From NCBI GenBank assembly GCA_938023885.1, contig CALJCU010000117.1:1-5018 (forward strand): a stretch of DNA of 5,018 nucleotides, read 5' to 3'. The first letter of the stretch is position 1; each line of letters begins with the position of its first letter. The notes beneath the pieces were generated by a model that had not been told where the DNA came from, made no database searches, and worked only from the letters and a program-made list of their open reading frames with translations. Position numbers and translations under genes: made by a program. The DNA comes from an uncultured Prevotella sp. (GTDB lineage Bacteria > Bacteroidota > Bacteroidia > Bacteroidales > Bacteroidaceae). Positions 1-5,018 of the stretch are shown here, piece by piece.

Positions 1-1440
1 GAGCCACAGATTGTCGCGTACAGTCCCACTCAACAGTGTGTTACCCTGTGGCACGTAAGAAAGGTTACAACGTGTAAGAGGAGAGATTTGGGTGATGGGT
101 GATGGATGATGGGCAGTAATGGCCTGCAATGCACGTCTTTGCCTTCGGTTTCTTCTCTTCCTTATTCTTATTCCTTTTTCCTTATTCGTTAGCGAAGCGT
201 CAGCGTGCGAAGCGTAGATGACGGCCTGTCCTTCCTTCGGCTGTACCAGTCCCAGGATGATACGGATAAGAGTTGTCTTGCCGGCTCCCGTCTCACCAGT
301 CACTGCCGTACACGTGCCTGGCTTGAAGTCAAAATTCAAGTCATGTAACACCTCATCACCATCGTCATAAGCATAAGACACGTGCTCCAGCCGGATGCCG
401 CAAGGAGGCTCCATGACGACGGGATCGCCCTGCTCATCCAAGGGGTTCTCTTCCAACTCCATCAGCCGCTCGGCTGCGGTGAAGACAGAGACGAAGGCCG
501 GCACAAGCTTCGTGAGACTGCGGGCAGGGCTCTGGATGCGGTTGACCAATTGTAGGAAAGCGGTCATGCCGCCAAAGGTGAGAGAATGAGAAGCCATACG
601 GACAGCAGCCCAAAGGAACGCCACAAGATAACCCACAGCAAAGCCTATGTTCAATACTGTATTGCTAAAGACAGAGAACATCGTGCGACGTACGACCTTA
701 TGCCGGAGAATGCTCTGCGTGTGTTCCAGCCGGTCGATCATCAGTCCCTCACTTTCCAAGGTCTTGATGAGCATACGGTGCTGGATGGTCTCCTGAAGGG
801 CACTCTGCACACGCGAGTCTTCCGTACGCACGTCTTTCGTCAACCTACGCATCTGACAGACGTAGATCTTACTGGCAGCCACGAAAACAGGAATGATCGC
901 TACGGTAATGAGAGCCAATACGGGATCCATGGCGAAGAGATAACAGAAAGCCCCAATGAACATCGTCAGAATAGACAGCGTGTTAGGGATGGTCTGCGTG
1001 AGGAAGTCGACGACATTAGCCACATCAAACTCTAGGCGGTTGAGCACGTCGCCCGAATGATAACCCTCGCGTCCGTGCCACTGCGAGCGGAGGATACGGT
1101 CGAGCATGCGTTGCTGCATGCGGTTCTGTGCCTTGATACCGAGCAGGTTCTGCACCCACGTGCTGCTGATACTGAGCAGGAAATCGAGCAGGATAAGGAT
1201 ACCCATCACAGCAACTGCCCAATAGAGGTTCCCTTTTGAGGCGCCACTTGCCACATCGACAGCATGCTGTACCGCACTGACCTGGGCCAACGACACGATA
1301 ACAGCCAATAGACCAATCACGGCATTGAGACAAGCCTGAAGCCGGTTGCCGCGCCAGGCATACCATAGCCACCGCAGGATCTCGCCTGTCTGATATTTCG
1401 GCTTCTGAACCTGTAACGCCTTCCTTACATAATTGAGCAT
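1..1440 (-). CDS. ABC exporter, fused permease-ATPase (MsbA-like half-transporter), 3' end cut by the window
   Basis: Predicted inner-membrane exporter that couples ATP hydrolysis to substrate transport as a dimer; the substrate cannot be read from sequence. The 480 visible residues have the ABC exporter order: hydrophobic segments near residues 36-58, 72-93, 153-172, 174-193, 258-280 and 289-320, then a nucleotide-binding domain with A-loop VSYAY (Tyr358), Walker A GETGAGKT (382-389, Lys388) and Q-loop YVPQGN (Gln465). The signature motif, Walker B and H-loop would lie beyond base 1. The ATG at 1440 is chosen because it starts just before the family-typical N-terminal region; a purine-rich AAGGAAAGG tract precedes it. 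It lies 17 bp after nadK on the same strand, so co-transcription is likely. Odd feature: Walker A Lys to Q-loop Gln is 77 residues, against 42 in MsbA and Sav1866, because of a repetitive basic insert at about residues 410-451. The frame stays open, so it may be functional; a break beyond the window cannot be excluded. Confidence 0.93.
   Translation of the reverse strand, partial: MLNYVRKALQVQKPKYQTGEILRWLWYAWRGNRLQACLNAVIGLLAVIVSLAQVSAVQHAVDVASGASKGNLYWAVAVMGILILLDFLLSISSTWVQNLLGIKAQNRMQQRMLDRILRSQWHGREGYHSGDVLNRLEFDVANVVDFLTQTIPNTLSILTMFIGAFCYLFAMDPVLALITVAIIPVFVAASKIYVCQMRRLTKDVRTEDSRVQSALQETIQHRMLIKTLESEGLMIDRLEHTQSILRHKVVRRTMFSVFSNTVLNIGFAVGYLVAFLWAAVRMASHSLTFGGMTAFLQLVNRIQSPARSLTKLVPAFVSVFTAAERLMELEENPLDEQGDPVVMEPPCGIRLEHVSYAYDDGDEVLHDLNFDFKPGTCTAVTGETGAGKTTLIRIILGLVQPKEGQAVIYASHADASLTNKEKGIRIRKRRNRRQRRALQAITAHHPSPITQISPLTRCNLSYVPQGNTLLSGTVRDNLWL
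90..110. repeat. GGGTGAT heptanucleotide tandem repeat, three units
   Basis: Units on the plus strand are GGGTGAT (90-96), GGGTGAT (97-103) and GGATGAT (104-110, one mismatch), followed by GGG. On the coding (minus) strand they give the peptide HHPSPIT (residues 444-450). A 7-bp unit is not a multiple of three, so gain or loss of one unit would shift the reading frame of the ABC exporter. Confidence 0.85.
161..187. repeat. CTTATTC-type pyrimidine-rich degenerate repeat
   Basis: Successive units are CTTATTC (161-167), TTATTC (168-173), CTTTTTC (174-180) and CTTATTC (181-187), so three heptads and one shortened unit. On the coding strand this is a purine-rich tract that supplies part of the Lys/Arg-rich segment of the ABC exporter insert. 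Confidence 0.7.
192..215. repeat. GCGAAGCGT direct repeat
   Basis: Two perfect 9-bp copies at 192-200 and 207-215, with another AGCGT between them at 202-206. They mark the boundary between conserved ATPase sequence and the low-complexity insert. Confidence 0.75.
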
Positions 1441-1457
1441 AAGCTTTCCTTTCCTTC

Positions 1458-2366
1458 TTATCCGCGCTGGTCGGCACCCCACATGAGCTTCTCACGCAGG
1501 ATAGAGAAATAGCGCTTGGAGCGCAGTTTGACAACCTTCACGTAATAAGGAGCTTTGCGGATAATGAGCTTTGTCCCTTCATGCAACTTCTCTGAACGGC
1601 CATCAATAGCTACAAGGAACTTATGACTACGGCTCTCTACCTCAAGTTTGATGGCAGTAGTGTCATTGAGCACAATAGGCCGGATATTCAGACTGTGAGG
1701 CGCCACAGGCGTGAGACAGATACTGCCACTGTTAGGCACAATGATAGGGCCGCCGTTACTGAGGTTATAAGCTGTGGAACCCGTAGGCGTGGAGACAACG
1801 AGTCCGTCTGCCTGATAGGTCACCAGGAAGTCATCATTGACATAAGCCCGGATAGTGATCATCGAGGCACTGTCACGCTTGAGGATGGCAATGTCGTTGA
1901 GGGCATAGGGACTGCCCTCAATGGGAAGCTCTCCCGGCTCACCGTCGTTCTCTGCTGTAATCTGTATGACAGTATGATTCTCAAATTGACAGTTGCCCTC
2001 ATAGATATCCGTCAATGCTTCCTTAAACTCGCCCGGCAGCACCTCAGCCAGGAAGCCCAGCCGGCCCGTATTGACACCTATGACGGGCGTGCCCTTGGCA
2101 AGGACGCGGTTGGAAGTCTTGAGGAAGGTGCCGTCACCACCAATAGAGACAGCATAGTCGGCATCAAAGTTGTATTCATCGAACACACTGTCGGCATTGA
2201 CTTCCACATGCAGCGTCCCCGTGAGATAGTCGAGGAAAGGCCGGTCGATGTATATCTCTGCATGACGCCCGTAAAGACAGGCGAGTACTTGCTCAATGCC
2301 CGCACTCTTCCTGGCCTGGTATTCGTTGCCGAAGATGGCAAAACGAAGTCGTTTATCCAGTGACAT
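1458..2366 (-). CDS. nadK: NAD kinase (ATP-dependent NAD phosphorylation to NADP)
   Basis: Cytosolic enzyme that phosphorylates the 2'-hydroxyl of the adenosine ribose of NAD, the only known route to NADP in most bacteria. The 302 residues match the usual bacterial length of about 290-300. Family motifs occur in order: GGDGT (76-80, catalytic Asp78), NTGRLGFL (99-106), the ND pair of the NAD site (Asn157-Asp158), and DGLVVSTPTGSTAY (187-200) followed by a Gly-rich NGGP (204-207). The start at 2366 is well fixed: an in-frame TAG lies two codons upstream (TAG AAA ATG), leaving no longer option. A candidate Bacteroidota -7 box sits about 40 bp upstream. It is the first gene of a leftward unit and is followed after 17 bp by the ABC exporter. 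No key residue appears to be missing. The family assignment is very secure. Confidence 0.97.
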   Translation of the reverse strand: MSLDKRLRFAIFGNEYQARKSAGIEQVLACLYGRHAEIYIDRPFLDYLTGTLHVEVNADSVFDEYNFDADYAVSIGGDGTFLKTSNRVLAKGTPVIGVNTGRLGFLAEVLPGEFKEALTDIYEGNCQFENHTVIQITAENDGEPGELPIEGSPYALNDIAILKRDSASMITIRAYVNDDFLVTYQADGLVVSTPTGSTAYNLSNGGPIIVPNSGSICLTPVAPHSLNIRPIVLNDTTAIKLEVESRSHKFLVAIDGRSEKLHEGTKLIIRKAPYYVKVVKLRSKRYFSILREKLMWGADQRG

Positions 2367-2371
2367 TTTCT

Positions 2372-2393
2372 ATGCTTCTTAAAATGCTTCTTA
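2372..2393. repeat. ATGCTTCTTA direct repeat in the nadK leader
   Basis: Two perfect 10-bp copies at 2372-2381 and 2384-2393 lie within the predicted nadK 5' leader, just upstream of the start codon (TAAGAAGCAT on the mRNA strand). The role is unknown, and a chance duplication is possible. Confidence 0.6.
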
Positions 2394-2404
2394 CAAATCG
2401 GCAA

Positions 2405-2440
2405 CAAAGATACAAAACTTTTTAGCATATTAGGCCAAAA
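2405..2440 (-). promoter_or_regulatory. Candidate nadK promoter, Bacteroidota type
   Basis: Read on the minus strand, TATCTTTG (2412-2405) is a perfect match to the Bacteroidota -7 consensus TAnnTTTG, and TTTTG (2440-2436) could be the -33 element. The spacer of 23 bp is somewhat longer than the roughly 20 bp implied by the consensus positions. Transcription would begin near 2400, giving a leader of about 35 nt before nadK. The -7 match is seen directly; promoter activity is inferred. Confidence 0.6.
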
Positions 2441-2482
2441 GAACGAAAATATTAAGCACGTTTTTGTAAATGTTCGTTAAAG

Positions 2483-2505
2483 GAGAAACGGATAGCCGTT
2501 TTCTC
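2483..2505. promoter_or_regulatory. Inverted repeat over the -33 region of the rightward promoter (candidate operator)
   Basis: GAGAAACGG (2483-2491) and CCGTTTTCTC (2496-2505) are complementary over nine pairs around a 4-base ATAG centre, with one unpaired T (2502). The repeat covers the position where a -33 element would be expected for the TATCTTTG box at 2518, and that -33 element is not recognisable. This fits a repressor or activator site. It lies upstream of both predicted transcription starts, so it is unlikely to act as an RNA hairpin. The repeat is seen; the role is inferred. Confidence 0.4.
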
Positions 2506-2517
2506 ACCGATTTTAGC

Positions 2518-2525
2518 TATCTTTG
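2518..2525 (+). promoter_or_regulatory. Candidate -7 box for the DJ-1-ispD-recG operon
   Basis: TATCTTTG fits the Bacteroidota -7 consensus TAnnTTTG and lies about 78 bp upstream of the DJ-1-family start. No convincing TTTG is found at the -33 position, where an inverted repeat lies instead. Transcription would begin near 2530, giving a leader of about 74 nt that ends in a very A/T-rich stretch, typical of initiation regions in this phylum. Confidence 0.55.
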
Positions 2526-2603
2526 TAACGTATAGGCGGGCTGGCAGGATTAGGATCCGCAGCATGGCAGAACACAAATAACGATAAATATTAATATATT
2601 ATT

Positions 2604-3167
2604 ATGGTAAAGGTATATGAATTTTTAGCCAATGGCTTTGAAGAGATTGAGGGGCTGGCTCCCGTGGATATTCTGCGCCGCGGCGGTGTTGACATCAAAA
2701 CCGTAAGCGTCACAGGCAGTGAGTTTGTGGAGACATCACACGGTGTGACCGTCAAGGCAGACATGAAGTTTGAGGACAGTGACTTCGCCGATGGTGACCT
2801 GCTGATGCTCCCTGGCGGTATGCCCGGCTCAACGAATCTCAATGCGCACGGGGGCGTGCGCAAGGCGATGAAAGCCCAGTATGATGCCGGCAAACGCGTG
2901 GCAGCCATCTGTGCAGCTCCGATGGTGCTCGGATCGCTTGGCATCCTGCAAGGAAAACGTGCTACCTGCTCTCCCGGTTTTCAGAAATATCTCACAGGTG
3001 CCACTTACACGGGTAATCTCTTTGAGGAGGACGGTCTCGTGACAACGGGCGAAGGTCCTGCCGCCACCCTGCCCTATGCTTACCATATTCTCGGCTACTT
3101 CATTCCTGAGGCGGACGTGAGGGCTTTGGAGAAGAATATGCAGTTCGCGCACCTAATGAAAAGATAA
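2604..3167 (+). CDS. DJ-1/PfpI (ThiJ/YajL-type) family protein
   Basis: A 187-residue single-domain flavodoxin-like protein, the standard length of the DJ-1/YajL subfamily (DJ-1 has 189). Conserved elements are the N-terminal ANGFEEIE (9-16), where Glu16 corresponds to the DJ-1 acidic residue Glu18; MLPGGMPG, the oxyanion-type loop; and the nucleophile elbow AAICAAP with Cys103, equivalent to DJ-1 Cys106. The DJ-1 His126 position appears to be Ser in TCSP. Family members have been described as oxidative-stress sensors, chaperones and glyoxalase/deglycase-type enzymes; which applies here cannot be read from sequence, and the deglycase role is debated. The ATG at 2604 starts directly at the first beta strand, after an A/T-rich leader without a Shine-Dalgarno. 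It is first in a tight operon, its stop lying 2 bp before ispD. Confidence 0.94.
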   Translation: MVKVYEFLANGFEEIEGLAPVDILRRGGVDIKTVSVTGSEFVETSHGVTVKADMKFEDSDFADGDLLMLPGGMPGSTNLNAHGGVRKAMKAQYDAGKRVAAICAAPMVLGSLGILQGKRATCSPGFQKYLTGATYTGNLFEEDGLVTTGEGPAATLPYAYHILGYFIPEADVRALEKNMQFAHLMKR

Positions 3168-3169
3168 TT

Positions 3170-3847
3170 ATGGATTATATAATTATTGTAGCAGGCGGAC
3201 ACGGCACCCGCATGGGGTCCGACATCCCAAAACAGTTTCTGAAGGTTGCCGGTAAGCCCGTGCTCATGCACACCATAGAGCGGTTCCATCATTATGACCC
3301 ACAACTCGGCATTATCGTCGTACTGCCGAAAGACCAGCAAGAGACGTGGAAGGCTCTCTGCACAGAGTCTCATTTCGACATTCATCACCGCATCGCCGAC
3401 GGAGGGGCGACGCGCTTCGAGAGTTCAAAGAACGGACTGGCCCTCGTCCCCGACGACGGGGAAGGTGTCGTAGGATTCCACGACGGCGTGCGACCTTTCG
3501 TCTCTGAAGAGGTCATCGCCAGCTGCTTCGATACGGCACGTGAGGAATACACGGCGGTACCTGTAGTGCCTGTCACCGACACCCTGCGTCACACCGACCC
3601 GCGCTCTGAACGGACATTCACCGTGGACCGTTCTCTTTACCGTGCCGTGCAGACACCTCAGGTTTTCGACATCTCTCTCGCCAAGCAGGCTTTCAACCAG
3701 CCGGAGCGGAAGACGTTCACCGACGATGCCTCCGTGGTGGAGAGCCTCGGCATAAGCATCAAGCTCGTCGACGGCAACAAGGAGAACATCAAGATCACCA
3801 CACCTTCCGACCTGAAAGTCGCTGAGGCTCTTGCAGAGTCGTTTTAG
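3170..3847 (+). CDS. ispD: 2-C-methyl-D-erythritol 4-phosphate cytidylyltransferase
   Basis: Cytosolic enzyme of the MEP isoprenoid pathway: CTP plus methylerythritol 4-phosphate gives CDP-methylerythritol and pyrophosphate. At 225 residues it has the usual length of a stand-alone IspD, with no fused IspF domain. Nucleotide-binding signature at residues 7-24: VAGGHGTRMG then PKQFL, with Arg14 and Lys21 matching E. coli Arg20 and Lys27. Further family blocks are GGATRFESSKNGL, FHDGVRPFV (Asp105), VPVTDTLRH (Thr138, matching E. coli Thr140), TVDRSLYRAVQTPQVF (Arg154, matching Arg157), TDDASVVE, and NIKITTPSDL with Lys208 (matching Lys213). All expected catalytic and substrate-binding residues are present. 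The first loop has AGG where many homologues have AAG. The start is 2 bp after the DJ-1-family stop, and recG begins 2 bp after its own stop, so translation is probably coupled through the operon. Confidence 0.97.
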   Translation: MDYIIIVAGGHGTRMGSDIPKQFLKVAGKPVLMHTIERFHHYDPQLGIIVVLPKDQQETWKALCTESHFDIHHRIADGGATRFESSKNGLALVPDDGEGVVGFHDGVRPFVSEEVIASCFDTAREEYTAVPVVPVTDTLRHTDPRSERTFTVDRSLYRAVQTPQVFDISLAKQAFNQPERKTFTDDASVVESLGISIKLVDGNKENIKITTPSDLKVAEALAESF

Positions 3848-3849
3848 TA

Positions 3850-5018
3850 ATGAGCAGTATACTCGATCAGGACATCATGTATCTCCCTGGCGTAGGACCA
3901 AAACACAAGGAGATTCTCGTCAGTCAACTCAACATCAGGAGTTGGGGTGACCTGCTTGAGTATTACCCATATAAATATGTGGACCGGTCGAAGGTCTATG
4001 CCATCCGTGAGCTCACGGGCGACATGCCGCTGGTACAGATAAAGGGAGCCATCCAGAGCTTCGAAGAGTTTGGTGAAGGGCGCAAGAAACGCATCGTAGC
4101 TCATTTCTCCGACGGGCACGACCTCGTCGACCTCGTATGGTTCGGCGCAAAGAACTGGGTATTCGACAGTTATAAGTCCGGAACAGAATATATCGTCTTC
4201 GGCAAGCCTCAGCCTTACAACGGCCGTTATCAGTTTGCACACCCCGACATGGAGAAAGCCGCCAACGTGCAGCTTTCTACCTTAGGTATGCAACCGTATT
4301 ATATCACCACACAGACGATGAAGAACCGGGGGCTCACATCCCGGTCTATAGAGAAGATGACGAAAGCCCTCGTGGCACGCATCCCACAAGGTTCTATCCC
4401 CGAGACGCTGCTGCCGGGTCAGATAGCAAGGCTTCATCTTATTCACCGTGAGGAGGCCCTGAGGATAATTCATTATCCGCAATCGCTGCGCGACGTACAG
4501 CAAGCCCGGGAACGACTGAAGTTTGAAGAGCTGTTCTACGTGCAGCTCAACATCTTGCGTTATGCCACCGAGCAACGGCGCAAATACCGTGGCTATACGT
4601 TCGTGCATGTCGGTGCACCGCTCAACACGTTCTATAAGACGAACCTGCCCTTTGAACTGACAGGCGCGCAGAAACGTGTGATGCATGAGATACGCGACGA
4701 CATGCGGTCGGGGCTCCAGATGAACCGGTTGCTGCAAGGCGACGTCGGCTCGGGCAAGACCCTCGTGGCCCTGATGTCGATGCTCATCGCCATCGGCAAC
4801 GGCTTCCAGACTTGTATCATGGCACCGACGGAGATTCTCGCCGAGCAGCATCTGCAGACCATCCGGAGATTTCTGAAAGGAATGGATATCCGCGTGGAGC
4901 TTCTTACTGGAATCGTGAAAGGCAAGAAGCGCGAAGAAGTCCTTGCAGCACTTGCCGATGGATCTGTCAACATTCTTGTCGGCACGCATGCTCTGATAGA
5001 AGGCAATGTCGTGTTCCG
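3850..5018 (+). CDS. recG: ATP-dependent DNA helicase RecG, 3' end cut by the window
   Basis: Superfamily 2 double-strand DNA translocase that remodels stalled replication forks and drives branch migration of recombination intermediates. The 389 visible residues cover just over half of the usual length of about 700. Early residues carry YLPGVGPK and LLEYYPYKYVDRS, matching the RecG N-terminal block. An OB-fold wedge region follows at about residues 60-140. The helicase core begins with FELTGAQKRV (268-277, Q-motif Gln274), then Walker A GDVGSGKT (297-304, Lys303), motif Ia APTEILAEQH (325-334) and motif Ic VGTHALIEG (377-385). The DExH box and the second RecA-like lobe lie beyond the right edge. 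The ATG at 3850 is 2 bp after ispD; an internal ATG at 3877 would remove conserved N-terminal residues and is less likely. No internal stop is seen. Confidence 0.97.
   Translation, partial: MSSILDQDIMYLPGVGPKHKEILVSQLNIRSWGDLLEYYPYKYVDRSKVYAIRELTGDMPLVQIKGAIQSFEEFGEGRKKRIVAHFSDGHDLVDLVWFGAKNWVFDSYKSGTEYIVFGKPQPYNGRYQFAHPDMEKAANVQLSTLGMQPYYITTQTMKNRGLTSRSIEKMTKALVARIPQGSIPETLLPGQIARLHLIHREEALRIIHYPQSLRDVQQARERLKFEELFYVQLNILRYATEQRRKYRGYTFVHVGAPLNTFYKTNLPFELTGAQKRVMHEIRDDMRSGLQMNRLLQGDVGSGKTLVALMSMLIAIGNGFQTCIMAPTEILAEQHLQTIRRFLKGMDIRVELLTGIVKGKKREEVLAALADGSVNILVGTHALIEGNVVF

Larger units (their letters stand above)
88..213 (-). repeat. In-frame low-complexity insert inside the ABC ATPase domain
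   Basis: This stretch encodes roughly residues 410-451 of the ABC exporter, between the strand ending in AVIY (406-409) and the recognisable SPLTRCN...YVPQGN segment leading to the Q-loop. It is built from three kinds of simple repeat: GCGAAGCGT twice (192-200, 207-215), CTTATTC-like units (161-187) and GGGTGAT heptads (90-110). The peptide is strongly basic, with 11 Lys/Arg in residues 420-436. Spacing against MsbA and Sav1866 suggests about 35 extra residues; since a few linker residues are normal, the exact edges are uncertain. Four AGA and one CGA arginine codons occur here and none in the rest of the visible gene, which suggests an origin separate from the host gene. What is seen is the repeat content and spacing; that it is an acquired or expanded insert is inference. 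Confidence 0.75.

Noticed and set aside
88..213. CRISPR array or intergenic repeat cluster
   Set aside because: Repeat units are 6-9 bp with no regular spacers, and the region sits inside an uninterrupted reading frame between conserved ABC motifs.
1..213. ABC exporter as a pseudogene broken by the repeat
   Set aside because: The frame passes through the insert without a stop, and the conserved YVPQGN...SGTVRDNL segment resumes in the same frame, so no break is visible in this window.
395..1035. Two plus-strand open frames (395-589 and 586-1035) overlapping by 4 bp like an operon
   Set aside because: Both are antisense to the ABC exporter, and their low-complexity translations match no family I know.
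1025..1534. Minus-strand open frame of 169 codons spanning the nadK-ABC junction
   Set aside because: It is out of frame with both real genes and rich in Cys, Arg and Pro, as expected of an off-frame reading.
1623..2363. Open frame of 246 codons on the plus strand
   Set aside because: It lies wholly antisense to nadK in exact codon register, a usual by-product of codon bias, and its translation shows no recognisable domain, while nadK has all its family motifs.
2483..2505. Intrinsic terminator
   Set aside because: The stem is not followed by a clean T-run on either strand, and it lies between divergent promoters rather than downstream of a gene.
3844..4242. Minus-strand open frame of 132 codons opposite the recG start
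   Set aside because: Antisense to the conserved RecG N-terminal region, with no supporting motif.
4282..4989. Open frame of 235 codons on the minus strand
   Set aside because: It is antisense to recG in codon register. Helicase motifs on the plus strand leave no doubt which strand is coding.

Overview
The window looks like a chromosomal housekeeping segment from a member of the Bacteroidota, most likely a Prevotella/Segatella-type genome. Three things support this. Both strands of the only sizeable intergenic gap carry the octamer TATCTTTG, which fits the Bacteroidota -7 consensus TAnnTTTG. Starts are preceded by A/T-rich rather than clear Shine-Dalgarno sequence. An HHPSPIT-coding heptanucleotide repeat is present, of a kind I recall from Prevotella proteins. 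The genus is an inference from memory, not from a search.

Layout. On the minus strand, reading leftwards from about 2400, come nadK (NAD kinase, complete) and, 17 bp downstream, an ABC exporter with a fused membrane domain and ATPase. The exporter is cut by the left edge just after its Q-loop. On the plus strand, reading rightwards from about 2530, come a DJ-1/PfpI-family gene, ispD (MEP-pathway cytidylyltransferase) and recG (branch-migration helicase, cut by the right edge after motif Ic). Gaps of 2 bp separate these three genes, so they almost certainly share a transcript. The two units diverge from a 237-bp region (2367-2603) that holds one candidate promoter for each direction, an inverted repeat placed over the expected -33 region of the rightward promoter, and a short direct repeat in the nadK leader. 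No stretch longer than 300 bases lacks a gene.

Functionally the genes are individually familiar: NADP supply, membrane export, a small cysteine-centred stress or glyoxalase/deglycase-type protein, isoprenoid precursor synthesis and replication-fork rescue. No shared pathway links them. The rightward trio looks like a translationally tight housekeeping operon.

The most unusual signal is inside the ABC exporter. Between Walker A (Lys388) and the Q-loop (Gln465) there are 77 residues, against 42 in well-characterised exporters such as MsbA and Sav1866. The excess of about 35 residues (105 bp) is made of simple repeats, is extremely basic, and uses arginine codons (AGA, CGA) that I did not find elsewhere in the visible gene. 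It reads through without a stop. I see no mobile element, CRISPR array, tRNA, rRNA or new defence-type system here.
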